This document shows, one piece after another, positions 54,434 to 63,626 of a stretch of DNA of 64,000 bases (position 1 is the first letter of the stretch; every line of letters starts with the position of its first letter). The translations under genes and the position numbers were made by a program. Source of the DNA: JAENWD01 sp963796915 (GTDB taxonomy: Bacteria > Acidobacteriota > Vicinamibacteria > Vicinamibacterales > JAENWD01). Location: positions 868,001-932,000 of the forward strand of contig CAWCNI010000002.1 in the NCBI GenBank assembly GCA_963796915.1, read 5' to 3'. The notes under the pieces were generated by a model. That model made no database searches. It was not told the origin of the DNA and saw only the letters and a list, made by a program, of their open reading frames with translations.

Positions 54434-56839
54434 GTGCTGAAAGACGTCGTCTACGCGTGGCGAGCGCTGCGCGCGATGCCCCTGGTCTCGTCGGTGGTAG
54501 TCGCGTCGCTTGCGCTCGGCATCGGCGCGAACACCGTCGTCTTCTCGTGGCTCGAAATGGTGCGTTGGAAGCCGCTGCCCGGTGTGGCGTCGGCGTCGGC
54601 GCTCTACACGATCGAGCCGCGAACAGACGGCGGGATGTACGTCGGCTCCTCGTGGATGGACTATCGCGACCTGCGGGAACGGCTGAGCGCCTTTCAGTCG
54701 CTGCTCGCATTTCGCATGACACCGCTGACTGTCGGCAAGACGCCGCACGTCGAACGTGCCGCCGGCCTGTTGGTGTCGGGCAACTATTTCGCATCGCTGG
54801 GGCTGCACGCCGCCGCCGGCCGGCTGCTCGTGCCCGGCGACGCGGCTGCGCCGGGGCGGCAACCCGTCGCCGTGATCTCGTACGACTACTGGCAGACGCG
54901 CTTGGCCGGCTCCGCCTCCGTCATCCAGTCGGCGATGCGCGTGAACGGACTCGTGCTGACCATCGTCGGCGTCGCGCCGCAGCACTTCCAGGGCACGACG
55001 CTGGGGCTCGCGTTCGACATGTGGGTGCCCGCGACGATGGCAGCGGTGCTGGTCAAAGGCTCCAGCGAACTGGACGACCGCGCGCAACGCGGTTACGTCG
55101 TGATGGGTCGCCTGCGCCAGGCGGTGACGGCGTCGGCGGCTCAGGGCGAGCTCGACACCGCGATGCGAGAGCTCGCCGCGGCATACCCCGAGAGCCATCA
55201 GACGCTCGGCGCCGAGGTGACGCCGTTCACGCGTCCGCCGCGAGGGCCACAACGGATGATCGGCGCGGTCCTTGTGCTGCTGCAGGGACTGATGCTGCTG
55301 GTTCTGGTCGCTGTCTGCGGCAACACCGCCAATCTCCTGCTCGCTCGAGCCAGCGTCCGCCAGCGGGAATTCGGCGTACGGCTGGCGCTCGGGAGCTCGC
55401 GGCGCCGGGTCGCGGGGCTGCTGATCCTCGAGGCCTTGCTCCTGGGGCTGGCGGGGACGGCGGCAGGCGTGCTGCTCGCCGTGTGGGGCACCCAGGCGCT
55501 CAGAGCGGGGGACATCTCCGGGGCGCTGCCCATCCGGTTTCAGACACAGATCGATGTCGTCGGTCTGGTCTTTGCCGCCGGCCTTGGCGGCCTGTCGGCA
55601 GGCGTGACGGCGGCAGTGCCCGCCTGGCTCATGGCGCGCATGCATCCGCTCCAGGCCCTTCGCGCCGGCAGCCGGCATGCCTCACGCAGTCCGCTGCGCC
55701 AGAGTCTTGTCGGGATTCAGGTCGCCCTGGCGCTGTTCGTCCTCGTGGTCGCCGGCCTCTTCTTCGAGAGGTTTGCGGAGACACGCGATCCTCGTCCGGG
55801 GTTTCGCGCTGACGGAGTGCTGCTCGCGGCGTACGACTTGACGGGCCGCGGAACCGACGCGTCGACAAACCTTCGGTTCGCAGGGCGCGTGCTTGCTGCG
55901 CTCGGCGCAATGCCCGGCGTCGAGTCCGCCGCGCTCGCCTCCGCCGTGCCCCTCGACATCCACGGACTGCCGTCGCGGTCGTTCGTCCTCGAGGGCCGGA
56001 CGCGCGGGCGCGCGGATCGCGACGAGGCGCTCTCCAACGTCGTCACCCCGGGCTACCTGAAGACGATGGGCATTCCGCTGCTGGCGGGCACAGACTTCGC
56101 CCCGCTCGACGATGTGGTCGCAGTGCCGCAGGCGATCGTCAACGAGGCGTTTGCCAGGCAGTATCTGGCGGGCGCCGATCCGATCGGTCGGCGGCTGGAG
56201 TCCGGCGGCGTGTCGTACACCATCGTCGGGGTTGCCGGCACGACGGTCTCTGACGCGTTCGGCGAGCCGCCGACGCCGCTGGTGTTCTACTCGTATCGTG
56301 ACCGCCCGCTGCCGTTTGCCGAAGTCCATGTGCGAACCGCCGGCGCCGAGGTGGCGATGACTGCTGCCATCCGCCAGGCGATCGCGGAACTGGACGCCGG
56401 CCTGCCCGTCTACAACGTGCGGACGCTGTCGGACCACATCGCGAGAAATCTCGTGCTGCGCAGGGTGCCGGCGCGGATGTTTCTGGTGCTCGGACCGCTG
56501 CTGCTCATGCTCGCGGCGATCGGCGTCTATGCTGTCGTCGACTACAGCGTGGCGCAGCGGCGGGCGGAGATCGGACTTCGCCTGGCGCTTGGAGCCCCGG
56601 TTCGGCAGGTCGTCGGGCTGATCGTGCGCGAGACCATCCGAGCCGTCGCGCTGGGCGCGGCCGCCGCGACAGCGCTGGCGGTTGGTGTGGAACTTCACCT
56701 CGTGCGCGGAGGCGCACGGGACGTGCCTGTCCTTGTGGCGGTGCCCGTCCTGCTCGTGGCAGTCGCGGCGGTGGCGTGCTGGATTCCCGCGAGGCGGGCG
56801 AGCGCAGTCAGTCCCGCGGACGTCCTGCGATCGCCCTAG
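54434..56839 (+). CDS. ADOP-type duplicated ABC permease (MacB/FtsX-like)
   Basis: 801 residues from GTG 54434 (GAAGG upstream). It starts L-K-D-V-V-Y-A-W-R-A-L-R, then a helix with L-A-L-G-I-G-A-N-T-V-V-F-S and two MacB-type periplasmic plus FtsX-core halves (L-A-L-G-S-S-R-R-R-V, L-R-L-A-L-G-A-P-V-R-Q-V), the duplicated layout of acidobacterial orphan permeases. No ATPase gene is beside it, which is usual for the family. Role unknown; related permeases handle lipoproteins or small molecules at the envelope. Confidence 0.88.
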   Translation: MLKDVVYAWRALRAMPLVSSVVVASLALGIGANTVVFSWLEMVRWKPLPGVASASALYTIEPRTDGGMYVGSSWMDYRDLRERLSAFQSLLAFRMTPLTVGKTPHVERAAGLLVSGNYFASLGLHAAAGRLLVPGDAAAPGRQPVAVISYDYWQTRLAGSASVIQSAMRVNGLVLTIVGVAPQHFQGTTLGLAFDMWVPATMAAVLVKGSSELDDRAQRGYVVMGRLRQAVTASAAQGELDTAMRELAAAYPESHQTLGAEVTPFTRPPRGPQRMIGAVLVLLQGLMLLVLVAVCGNTANLLLARASVRQREFGVRLALGSSRRRVAGLLILEALLLGLAGTAAGVLLAVWGTQALRAGDISGALPIRFQTQIDVVGLVFAAGLGGLSAGVTAAVPAWLMARMHPLQALRAGSRHASRSPLRQSLVGIQVALALFVLVVAGLFFERFAETRDPRPGFRADGVLLAAYDLTGRGTDASTNLRFAGRVLAALGAMPGVESAALASAVPLDIHGLPSRSFVLEGRTRGRADRDEALSNVVTPGYLKTMGIPLLAGTDFAPLDDVVAVPQAIVNEAFARQYLAGADPIGRRLESGGVSYTIVGVAGTTVSDAFGEPPTPLVFYSYRDRPLPFAEVHVRTAGAEVAMTAAIRQAIAELDAGLPVYNVRTLSDHIARNLVLRRVPARMFLVLGPLLLMLAAIGVYAVVDYSVAQRRAEIGLRLALGAPVRQVVGLIVRETIRAVALGAAAATALAVGVELHLVRGGARDVPVLVAVPVLLVAVAAVACWIPARRASAVSPADVLRSP

Positions 56840-56863
56840 CCCCAATGCGCGGGTCGAACAGCC

Positions 56864-57079
56864 CTAACTGGTGACCTTGCCGGAGGTCATCATCAGGCCG
56901 GCGCCGGCGACGATGAAGACCACGCCGGCGATCGGCGAGATGGGCACCGAGTGTGTCTTGTCCCTGGAGACCTGAATCGGGCCCGCATCGATGACTTTTT
57001 CCCGGTTCGTCCACTGAAAGCCGCCATACAACAGCGCGACGATTCCGAGCGCGACCAAGACCATGCCCAGCACTTTCAT
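56864..57079 (-). CDS. DUF3185-family small membrane protein
   Basis: 71 residues with two helices (M-V-L-V-A-L-G-I-V-A-L-L-Y-G-G and I-A-G-V-V-F-I-V-A-G-A-G-L-M-M) flanking a polar loop, the usual DUF3185 form. AAAGGAG precedes the ATG by six bases. No known function. Confidence 0.85.
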   Translation of the reverse strand: MKVLGMVLVALGIVALLYGGFQWTNREKVIDAGPIQVSRDKTHSVPISPIAGVVFIVAGAGLMMTSGKVTS

Positions 57080-57297
57080 CTCAGCTCCTTTGGAATAGCT
57101 GCCTCGGGAAATGCAAGGCGCTCACCGTCGCCCGGCAATTGCCAACCGGCGCATTCCGGCGTTTTTCTGCCGAATTCAGGGGCGACGGCAGTTGGACCTC
57201 AGCCACAGGTGTCGTGAAATCGCCCGAGTGCAGCGAATCTGGCCACCTCGGAGCGCTGGCGTTTCGGTCGATTGGCGCGGGCTGCTAGACTTCGGCC

Positions 57298-58290
57298 GTG
57301 GCATTTTTCGTCGACCGCGCAGAGGCGTGGCGCGGCCGAGTACAAGCGCTGAGGCTCCGCCTGCCGGTTGTCGTCCTGGTGATGACGATTGCCGGCGCGG
57401 TGGTGTCGGGACAGTCCACGCCGCTTCCCAACAAGCCCGGGTCGCTGAAGTTTGCGGCGATGGGCGACAACGGCACCGGCGAGCAACCCCAGTACGACGT
57501 CGCGGCGCAGATGGTGAAGTTCCACTCGACGTTCGCCTTCGACCTCGTGATCATGCTCGGCGACAACATGTATGGCGGCCAGACGCCGGAAGACTTCGTG
57601 AACAAGTTCGAGAAGCCGTACGGGCCGCTGCTGGCGGCAGGCGTGAAGTTTCAGGCGTCGCTCGGCAATCACGACCGGCCCGAGAACGTGTCGTACGCGC
57701 CGTACAACATGGGCGGCAAGCGGTACTACACCTACACGCGCAACAACGTCAGGTTCCTCGCGCTCGACAGCACGCAGGTGGACCCGACGCAGCTGCAGTG
57801 GCTGGAGAGCACGCTCAGGGATGCCAAAGAGGACTGGAAGATCTGTTACTTTCATCATCCGCTGTACTCCGACGCGGCGCGGCACGGATCGTCGGTGGAT
57901 CTCCGCGTGCTGCTCGAGCCGATCTTCGTCAAGTACGGCGTCAACGTCGTCTTTTCCGGGCACGACCACGTCTACGAGCGCATCAAGCCGCAGCAGGGGA
58001 TTTACTATTTCGTCTCGGGCTCGGCCGGCCAGCTCCGGAAGGGCAACATGAGGCCCGACGCCGACACTGCCGGCTATTTCGATCAGGACCAGAGCTTCAT
58101 GCTGGTCGAGGTCGCAGGCTCCGACATGTTCTTCAACGCGATATCACGCACCGGCCAGATCGTCGACTCCGGCGTGATCCACCGGCAGACCCGCGTCGGT
58201 CGCGCCGAACCTCTTGACGGCACTCCGTTCAACAGCGGCGGAGCGATCCGATCGTCCGCGCCAGTCGTGAGCGTATCCAATGGCCGATGA
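57298..58290 (+). CDS. Exported metallophosphoesterase (purple acid phosphatase-like)
   Basis: 330 residues from GTG 57298. A signal sequence (V-V-L-V-M-T-I-A-G-A-V-V-S-G) is followed by the calcineurin-fold metal motifs in order: G-D-N-G-T-G, G-D-N-M-Y, G-N-H-D-R, F-H-H-P and G-H-D-H-V-Y-E-R. Predicted to hydrolyse phosphoesters in the periplasm; substrate unknown. The last 11 bases overlap the start of the NhaA-like gene, so they are co-translated. Confidence 0.88.
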   Translation: MAFFVDRAEAWRGRVQALRLRLPVVVLVMTIAGAVVSGQSTPLPNKPGSLKFAAMGDNGTGEQPQYDVAAQMVKFHSTFAFDLVIMLGDNMYGGQTPEDFVNKFEKPYGPLLAAGVKFQASLGNHDRPENVSYAPYNMGGKRYYTYTRNNVRFLALDSTQVDPTQLQWLESTLRDAKEDWKICYFHHPLYSDAARHGSSVDLRVLLEPIFVKYGVNVVFSGHDHVYERIKPQQGIYYFVSGSAGQLRKGNMRPDADTAGYFDQDQSFMLVEVAGSDMFFNAISRTGQIVDSGVIHRQTRVGRAEPLDGTPFNSGGAIRSSAPVVSVSNGR

Positions 58291-59464
58291 GCTGACTCAC
58301 AAGCGGCATCGCATCTGGGGCACCACCGTGCCCCGCCTGTCGCGATTCGCCGTGGAGCACCTGCTGCTGCTGCCGCTCGGCGTGGCGATCGCACTGGTCT
58401 GGGCCAACGTCGCGCCCGAGAGTTATTTCCGTTTCAGTTACGCGACAGCGTTCGCGGCCAACGACGTCGCGATGGTCTTCTTCTTCGCGCTGATGACGAA
58501 GGAAGTCGTCGAGGCGACAGCGACCGGCGGCTACCTCCACCCGTGGCGGCGCGCCCTGCTTCCGGTCGTGGCCTCCTTCGGGGTGATGCTGGTCCCCGTG
58601 CTGATTCACCTCTGGGTGGTGGGGCCGCTCGACGAGCCGATGCTCGGCGCCGCCTGGCCGGTGACGTTCGCGACCGACGTCGCGGTCGCGTATTTCGCGG
58701 CACGGCTGATCTTCGGCAAGCAGCATCCGGCGATTCCGTTCGTGATCCTGCTCGGGCTCGCCACCGACGCGTTCGGTTTCATCGCGATCGCCCGGTTCAA
58801 CCCGACCCGCGAATTGCACGTCGCCGCCGGCGTCCTGATCCTTGTCCTGGCGATGAGCGTCGCCAGCGGCCTGCGGCGCGCCCGGGTGAAGAGCTTCTGG
58901 CCGTACCTGCTTGGTCCTGGCGTGCTGTCGTGGTGCGCGCTCTATTGGAGCGGACTGCATCCGGCGCTGGCGCTCGTGCCGATCATGCCGTTTCTGCCGC
59001 ACGCCGCGCGCGATCCGGGCTTCTTCGTCGATGCCTCACCGAAGGCGTCAGATGCCTTGAGCCGATTCGAAGTGTTCTGGCGCTACCCCGCGCAGGTGGC
59101 GCTCTTCCTGTTCGGTCTCGTCAACGCCGGCGTGCCGATGGGCGGCCTCGAAGCGGGAACATTTGCCCTCCCGATCGCCGTCCTCGTGGGAAAGCCGGTC
59201 GGCGTTCTGCTCGGCGCCGGTCTCGCGCTCGTCGCGGGCCTTCACCTGCCGGATCGCCTCGGGTGGCGCGAACTGGTGCCGATCGGCCTGGCCTCGGCCA
59301 TCGGCCTGAGCGTCGGGCTGTTCTTTTGCTCCGCGCTCGTCGGGCCAGGCCAGTTGCGCTCGGAGATCAGCATGGGCGTGCTGTTGAGCGTCGTCGGGCT
59401 GCCGCTGGCGGTACTGGCCGGGATGGCGCTCAGGGTCGGCCGCTACACACGTCAGCAGCAGTAG
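58280..59464 (+). CDS. NhaA-like Na+/H+ antiporter, variant core
   Basis: 394 residues, about twelve helices. The T-D pair of the unwound helix is kept (F-A-T-D-V-A, D133), and V-G-K-P-V-G-V contains the Lys equivalent to E. coli K300. The catalytic D-D pair of helix V reads T162-D163 (G-L-A-T-D-A-F-G-F), so the first Asp, which pairs with that Lys in E. coli, is Thr. This may alter stoichiometry or ion choice. It overlaps the phosphoesterase gene. Confidence 0.82.
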   Translation: MADELTHKRHRIWGTTVPRLSRFAVEHLLLLPLGVAIALVWANVAPESYFRFSYATAFAANDVAMVFFFALMTKEVVEATATGGYLHPWRRALLPVVASFGVMLVPVLIHLWVVGPLDEPMLGAAWPVTFATDVAVAYFAARLIFGKQHPAIPFVILLGLATDAFGFIAIARFNPTRELHVAAGVLILVLAMSVASGLRRARVKSFWPYLLGPGVLSWCALYWSGLHPALALVPIMPFLPHAARDPGFFVDASPKASDALSRFEVFWRYPAQVALFLFGLVNAGVPMGGLEAGTFALPIAVLVGKPVGVLLGAGLALVAGLHLPDRLGWRELVPIGLASAIGLSVGLFFCSALVGPGQLRSEISMGVLLSVVGLPLAVLAGMALRVGRYTRQQQ

Positions 59465-59526
59465 TTACCGCGCCGGCGGATTCCGTCCGCATTGTGGACG
59501 CCCGTCACCGCGGTCGCTGGACGGCC

Positions 59527-60540
59527 CTAGTGCGGCGCCGAGTTTTTCCGGACGACGAGATCGATCACGAGCGGATAGTGATCGTGAATGCCCCGTCCAG
59601 GATCGCGCATCACGTCGCCCGCCCGTAACCCCGCGGCCGCCAGCGCTTCCTGCGACATCGCCGACGGATCGAGCACGAACTGGTTGACGCTGGCCAGCAC
59701 GCTGCTGCTGTAGAGGATCCGATCCAGGGCCGCGGGCGGATACCGGAGCGTGTCGTCCCTCCACGTGTAGGTGTGCTCCAGCGAGCGATTGTGACGCGGC
59801 AACGCATCCACCAGTCGCGAGCCGTCCCAGTCGAGCCCGTTGTGGGTGCGGCCGGTCGCCAGGTCGATCTGTCCGGCCGTCATGCGCCGCATGAACTCCG
59901 TTGCGCCGGGCACCGCGTTGAAGTCGCCGAGCACGACAAACGGCGTGCGCGGCGGCAGTGCGCCCGGCCAGTCTCCGGACTGCAATTTCCGAATGGCCTG
60001 GGCCACCATCTCCGCCTGCTTGATCCGCATCGTGCGTTGCTCGGGTCCGGTCCGGGACTGGAAATGTGCGCAGACCATGAACAGGTCGGAGACCGGCGTC
60101 TCGAGCACGGCGAGCGCGTGGCCGCGCAGGAACGTGCCGTCCTCCACATAGCCCTGGCCGCGTGCCCCAAGCGGGAAGCGCGACACGATGACGGTGTCGA
60201 GGCCAGCCTGCGCCTGCCACGATCCGCCGTCCGGGAGAGGCAGGATGTGCCGAATCAACACCGCGGTGCGTGGTGCGCCGCGCGTGACGGCCTGCAGGCA
60301 CAGGACATCCGGCTTCACGGCCCGCAGCACTCGCGCAAACCGCGCCGGCCTGTCAGTGCCGTCGTCGTCGACGTGATGGCCGTGTTCGGGAAAGACTGAA
60401 TCGCGATAGACGTTCCAACTGAGGATGCGGATGGCGTCCGGGGCGGCTTTCTGGAGAAAGTCCGGCACCTCGGCCGTCGATCCCGAGGCTGCCGCTACAC
60501 CCAGCACCGCTGCCGTCAATGAGAGTAAGAGTCGTCCCAT
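59527..60540 (-). CDS. Endonuclease/exonuclease/phosphatase-fold exported protein, catalytic Glu missing
   Basis: 337 residues with a signal peptide (V-A-A-A-S-G-S-T-A). The EEP family motifs are present: S-W-N-V-Y, G-D-F-N-A-V-P-G, R-I-L-Y and D-H-Y-P-L. The metal-binding Glu of the usual L-Q-E-V is Ala (L-C-L-Q-A-V, A84), which would weaken magnesium binding and may make it inactive. Follows the ligand-binding-protein gene on the same strand by 47 bases. Confidence 0.8.
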   Translation of the reverse strand: MGRLLLSLTAAVLGVAAASGSTAEVPDFLQKAAPDAIRILSWNVYRDSVFPEHGHHVDDDGTDRPARFARVLRAVKPDVLCLQAVTRGAPRTAVLIRHILPLPDGGSWQAQAGLDTVIVSRFPLGARGQGYVEDGTFLRGHALAVLETPVSDLFMVCAHFQSRTGPEQRTMRIKQAEMVAQAIRKLQSGDWPGALPPRTPFVVLGDFNAVPGATEFMRRMTAGQIDLATGRTHNGLDWDGSRLVDALPRHNRSLEHTYTWRDDTLRYPPAALDRILYSSSVLASVNQFVLDPSAMSQEALAAAGLRAGDVMRDPGRGIHDHYPLVIDLVVRKNSAPH

Positions 60541-60587
60541 GGTGCGACTCGCGTGCGCTCGCCTCGCCGTCTTTCAATGGACGCCCG

Positions 60588-61614
60588 TCACCAGGTGAAC
60601 GTGAAAACACTCGCCGTCGAGCGCGCGGGATCCGGGTGCTGCATGTCCAGGTCCTTGTAGCTCTCGGGCACCGACGCCCAGTTCGCGTAGATATTGCCGC
60701 CGACCAGGAAGCGCGATTGCGAGGGCGTCGTCTGCGACGTGGTCCGCGGCCCCGACAGGATCGTGTAGGCGTGCTGCGGCGCGGCCGGACCAGCGTGATC
60801 GCTGCTTGGGACGTATTCGGCGATGCCATCGCCGTCGACGTCCGCGCGGATCCAGTCGACGTGCAGAAGGCGATGGTAGGTGTGGTCGGCAACCATGGTG
60901 CGGAGCTGCGCGTTGAAGCGATTGATGATCGACTCCGCGTCCGGCCGCGTCCGGCGAATCGCCAGGTAAAGCTGTCGCGTCACGAGCGGCGTGGTGCCGA
61001 TCTGCAGCTTCGACTGCGTTTGGCCCGCGTAGTGCTCGGTCAGATACTGGACGACAAGTTCGTCCATCAGCGCGTAGTCCGCCTTGCCCGCCAGCAGAAG
61101 CGTCAGGCTGTCTTCCTCGCCAAGCGACTTCACGAACACCGGCCCGTCGCTGCCCATCTCCCCGTATGAATAGCCGCCGACGATGGCGACCCGCTTGCCT
61201 TTGAGCGCGTTGAGCGCCGGCGCCGAGACGTCGGTGCCCTTGCGGGCCACGAGCATCAGGCGGTTCTCGAGGTAGGGCTGCGAGAAGAGCAGGTACCGCT
61301 CCCGCTCGGCGTCCTTCCACGCCGCGGCGCTGCCGTCGAACTCGCCGTAGAGGAGTGCCTGCGTGAATTGGGCGGGGTCGACGATCGTCGTGCTGCCGCC
61401 GACACCGATTCGGCCAAGCGCGGCTTCGACGAGGTCGAGCGCGAGTCGGGGCTTTCCGGACTCGTTCGTGAACGGCGACCACGCCGTCGACACCAGGCGA
61501 AGCTGATTGGCCTGCGCGTGACAGCACGAGCGTCGCCGCCGTGAGTGCCGCCATCACTGCCGCCACCCGCGCCCATCGAACGGCGCGGCAGCCCCTTGCC
61601 CTGACTCGATACAT
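60588..61614 (-). CDS. Periplasmic solute-binding protein (bacterial SBP_3-like), one frameshift
   Basis: About 341 residues after removing one extra base at 61518. ATG 61614 starts a signal peptide that ends L-S-A-Q-A just after the repaired position. The mature part is a two-lobed binding fold: L-V-S-T-A-W-S-P-F-T-N-E, F-D-G-S-A-A-A-W, Y-L-E-N-R-L-M-L-V-A-R, L-L-A-G-K-A-D-Y-A-L-M-D. This is the family 3 extracellular pattern for amino acids or similar ligands. No ABC permease or ATPase genes are adjacent. The C-terminal tail (D-A-D-G-D-G-like, D-V-D-G-D-G-I-A) adds about 100 residues that are not part of the core. Confidence 0.75.
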
Positions 61615-61831
61615 AGCCGCCCCCTGCCGCAAAGACTAACTGAACTTCGGTCGTTTGCGACGGCCACTGGGAGTCATGCGGTGTTCACAATCCGGTGCCT
61701 GCATTCGACGGTCGTGCGGGGAAATGGTTGAGTTAGTGGCCGTCGACGATTTGCGTCGTGCGCCACCGGTAGGAGGGATCACAGCATGCGAAGGGCGCAC
61801 CTTCGCTGCTCTTGTCGCGGGTGTGGGGCGG

Positions 61832-62392
61832 TCAGCCCTGCTGACCGCTGATGATCCGCAGGTAGGCGCGCCAGGGACCGACAGCGTCGGCGTACTGCCG
61901 GCCCATCACGCGCGCTATCTGGATGACGTGATCGAGGTCGTGCGCGGTCCACGTGGCGAGCAGTTGTCCGACAGTGACAACTCCAAGCTCGGGATGTCGG
62001 CCCCGGCGCTGCAGGTCGGCGTCGGTGAGTTTCAGCGCCTCGAGTTCCCGCAGGTTCTGTCCGCGTAGCGCCGCGAACTCGTCGAGGAGATCAGGCAGGA
62101 CCCGTCCCTGCGACAGATCGAACTGGGCGAAGCGGTCGAACGTCTCGAACGTCCACGATTCGCCATGCTCGAGGACCATGCGGACGCGCGGCATCCAGTC
62201 TGTCTGCTCGCCGTGAATCAGGTGCCCGACGACGTCGAACGGGCTCCAGGTCGCGTCACCTTCGTTCGCCTGAAGCCAACTGTCTGGTAGGTCGCGTAGC
62301 CACGCGTCCAGCGTCGCTGGCGTGCGTCGCAACAGCGCAATCGCTTCGGCCAGCACGAGTGGCCGGCGAGTCCTGTCAGTGTCCCGTGACAT
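61832..62392 (-). CDS. DinB-family four-helix-bundle protein
   Basis: 186 residues from ATG 62392. DinB_2 metal ligands are seen in F-D-V-V-G-H-L-I-H-G-E and W-T-A-H-D-L-D-H-V, with the closing H-helix. These proteins bind zinc or nickel and some are thiol-dependent transferases; the role is unknown here. Stand-alone gene. Confidence 0.85.
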   Translation of the reverse strand: MSRDTDRTRRPLVLAEAIALLRRTPATLDAWLRDLPDSWLQANEGDATWSPFDVVGHLIHGEQTDWMPRVRMVLEHGESWTFETFDRFAQFDLSQGRVLPDLLDEFAALRGQNLRELEALKLTDADLQRRGRHPELGVVTVGQLLATWTAHDLDHVIQIARVMGRQYADAVGPWRAYLRIISGQQG

Positions 62393-62440
62393 GCCGTCAA
62401 CTATATCCGGCGAAGCCGGTGCGCATGTCGATGCCACGCG

Positions 62441-62536
62441 CGGCCAATCTGAAGATCGGCCCTACCGACGCACGATCGGAAGAGTCCGGTGAGACCGATG
62501 AGAAGACCTGGGCAGGGCCGATCTTCAGATCGGCCG
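62441..62536. repeat. Palindromic repeat element, two hairpins in inverted arrangement
   Basis: A 23-base arm (62441-62463) and its reverse complement (62514-62536) match at 22 of 23 positions. Each arm is itself a palindrome: GGCC(A)ATC-TGAA-GATCGGCC and GGCCGATC-TTCA-GATCGGCC, 8-bp stems with 4-base loops. Between them, and again after the second arm, CGATCG-AAGA-TCCGG-like direct copies occur. It fills most of the 328-base gap between two genes (62393-62720), which otherwise shows no coding or RNA signal. Confidence 0.6.
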
Positions 62537-62720
62537 ACCCGCGATCGTAAGATTCCGGCAGGGGCGATTGCCGGAGCGGCCTGTCGAGCGTAAGACCGGG
62601 CAGTACCGGTCGCGCCGATCATCCGCCTTCGCACGGACGCCGCGGCGGGCCCGCCCTAGCCTTGGCGTAGGCGGTCAGCTCGGCCGACACTCGGCAGGAG
62701 AATTTACCCGTTGCAGCGTT

Positions 62721-62897
62721 TCAGGACGCCGGGTCCTTCTGGCGCGTCTTGACGATGCCGCCCATCAGGCCGATGCCGATGATCACGAGCGCCCCGGCGA
62801 TAATCCAGGGCTGTCCGATGCCCATCCGTGAGGCTGCGTACGCAAGCCCCATCACGACGAGAAGTGTGCCGACCAGGTAGATGACCATATTCGTCAT
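62721..62897 (-). CDS. Small two-helix membrane protein
   Basis: 58 residues; ATG 62897 with GGAGACG upstream. Helices V-I-Y-L-V-G-T-L-L-V-V-M-G-L and I-I-A-G-A-L-V-I-I-G-I-G-L-M-G-G and a basic tail. Unassigned family. Confidence 0.6.
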   Translation of the reverse strand: MTNMVIYLVGTLLVVMGLAYAASRMGIGQPWIIAGALVIIGIGLMGGIVKTRQKDPAS

Positions 62898-62957
62898 GAG
62901 CTGCGTCTCCAGGGCCCATGACGGTGCAAGAGCGCTGCCAGGCATCGAGCCGGAACG

Positions 62958-63626
62958 CTACGGCTTCTCGCGGGCCCCGTGCTCTTCGAGGTATGTCATC
63001 ACGCCGACATCCCGCGCTTCGATGGCCGACAACAGCGGCGTGTTCGCGCTCGGGCGGGCATTCACGTCCACGCCTGCGTCGACGAGGATGTGGACGATCT
63101 CTGGCTCGCCGCCCTCGACAGCCGAGACCAGGGCGGTCCCGCCGGAGCGAGGACTCGCGCCGGCCGCCATCAGCGCCCTGACCACATCGGGCACCGGGTT
63201 GAACATCACCACGAGATCGAGCGGTGAGTTCGAGCCGCTGCCGGCAGTGCGCGCGTGGTTCATGAAGCGGTGCCATACCGATTCCTGCGGCGCCTTGACA
63301 TCGGTCATCGTGCCCCACGCGACGTTCGGGTTTGCGCCAGCCTTCAGCATGGCGTTGATCATCTGCACCATGTCTGCCCGGTTCTTCCGCAGGAGATAGA
63401 GCGCGAGGAACCAGGGCGACTGCTGGCTCCCGTTCACCGCGACCATCTTGTTGGGATCGGCGCCGGACTTCAGGATTCTGGTGACGGCGTCGACATCGAC
63501 GGCGAGCGTTGCCGTGGCCAGCGCGGACTCCTTCCCGCCGCCGTACGGCGGACGTTCCACGCGGCACGCCGACAACACAACGGCGAGCGCGAGAGCCGAT
63601 GCGACGAGTTGATGGCGTCTGGTCAT
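62958..63626 (-). CDS. Ankyrin-repeat lipoprotein
   Basis: 222 residues with a lipoprotein signal (V-L-S-A-C). Ankyrin-type units follow: I-L-K-S-G-A-D-P-N-K, M-L-K-A-G-A-N-P-N-V, L-M-A-A-G-A-S-P-R-S and I-L-V-D-A-G-V-D-V-N-A. Periplasmic-face ankyrin proteins mediate protein contacts. Its start overlaps the upstream ankyrin gene stop (ATGA), so the two are coupled. Confidence 0.8.
   Translation of the reverse strand: MTRRHQLVASALALAVVLSACRVERPPYGGGKESALATATLAVDVDAVTRILKSGADPNKMVAVNGSQQSPWFLALYLLRKNRADMVQMINAMLKAGANPNVAWGTMTDVKAPQESVWHRFMNHARTAGSGSNSPLDLVVMFNPVPDVVRALMAAGASPRSGGTALVSAVEGGEPEIVHILVDAGVDVNARPSANTPLLSAIEARDVGVMTYLEEHGAREKP

Noticed and set aside
61615..61831. tRNA or small RNA gene in a non-coding gap
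   Set aside because: No cloverleaf or strong hairpin could be drawn; appears to be plain intergenic DNA.
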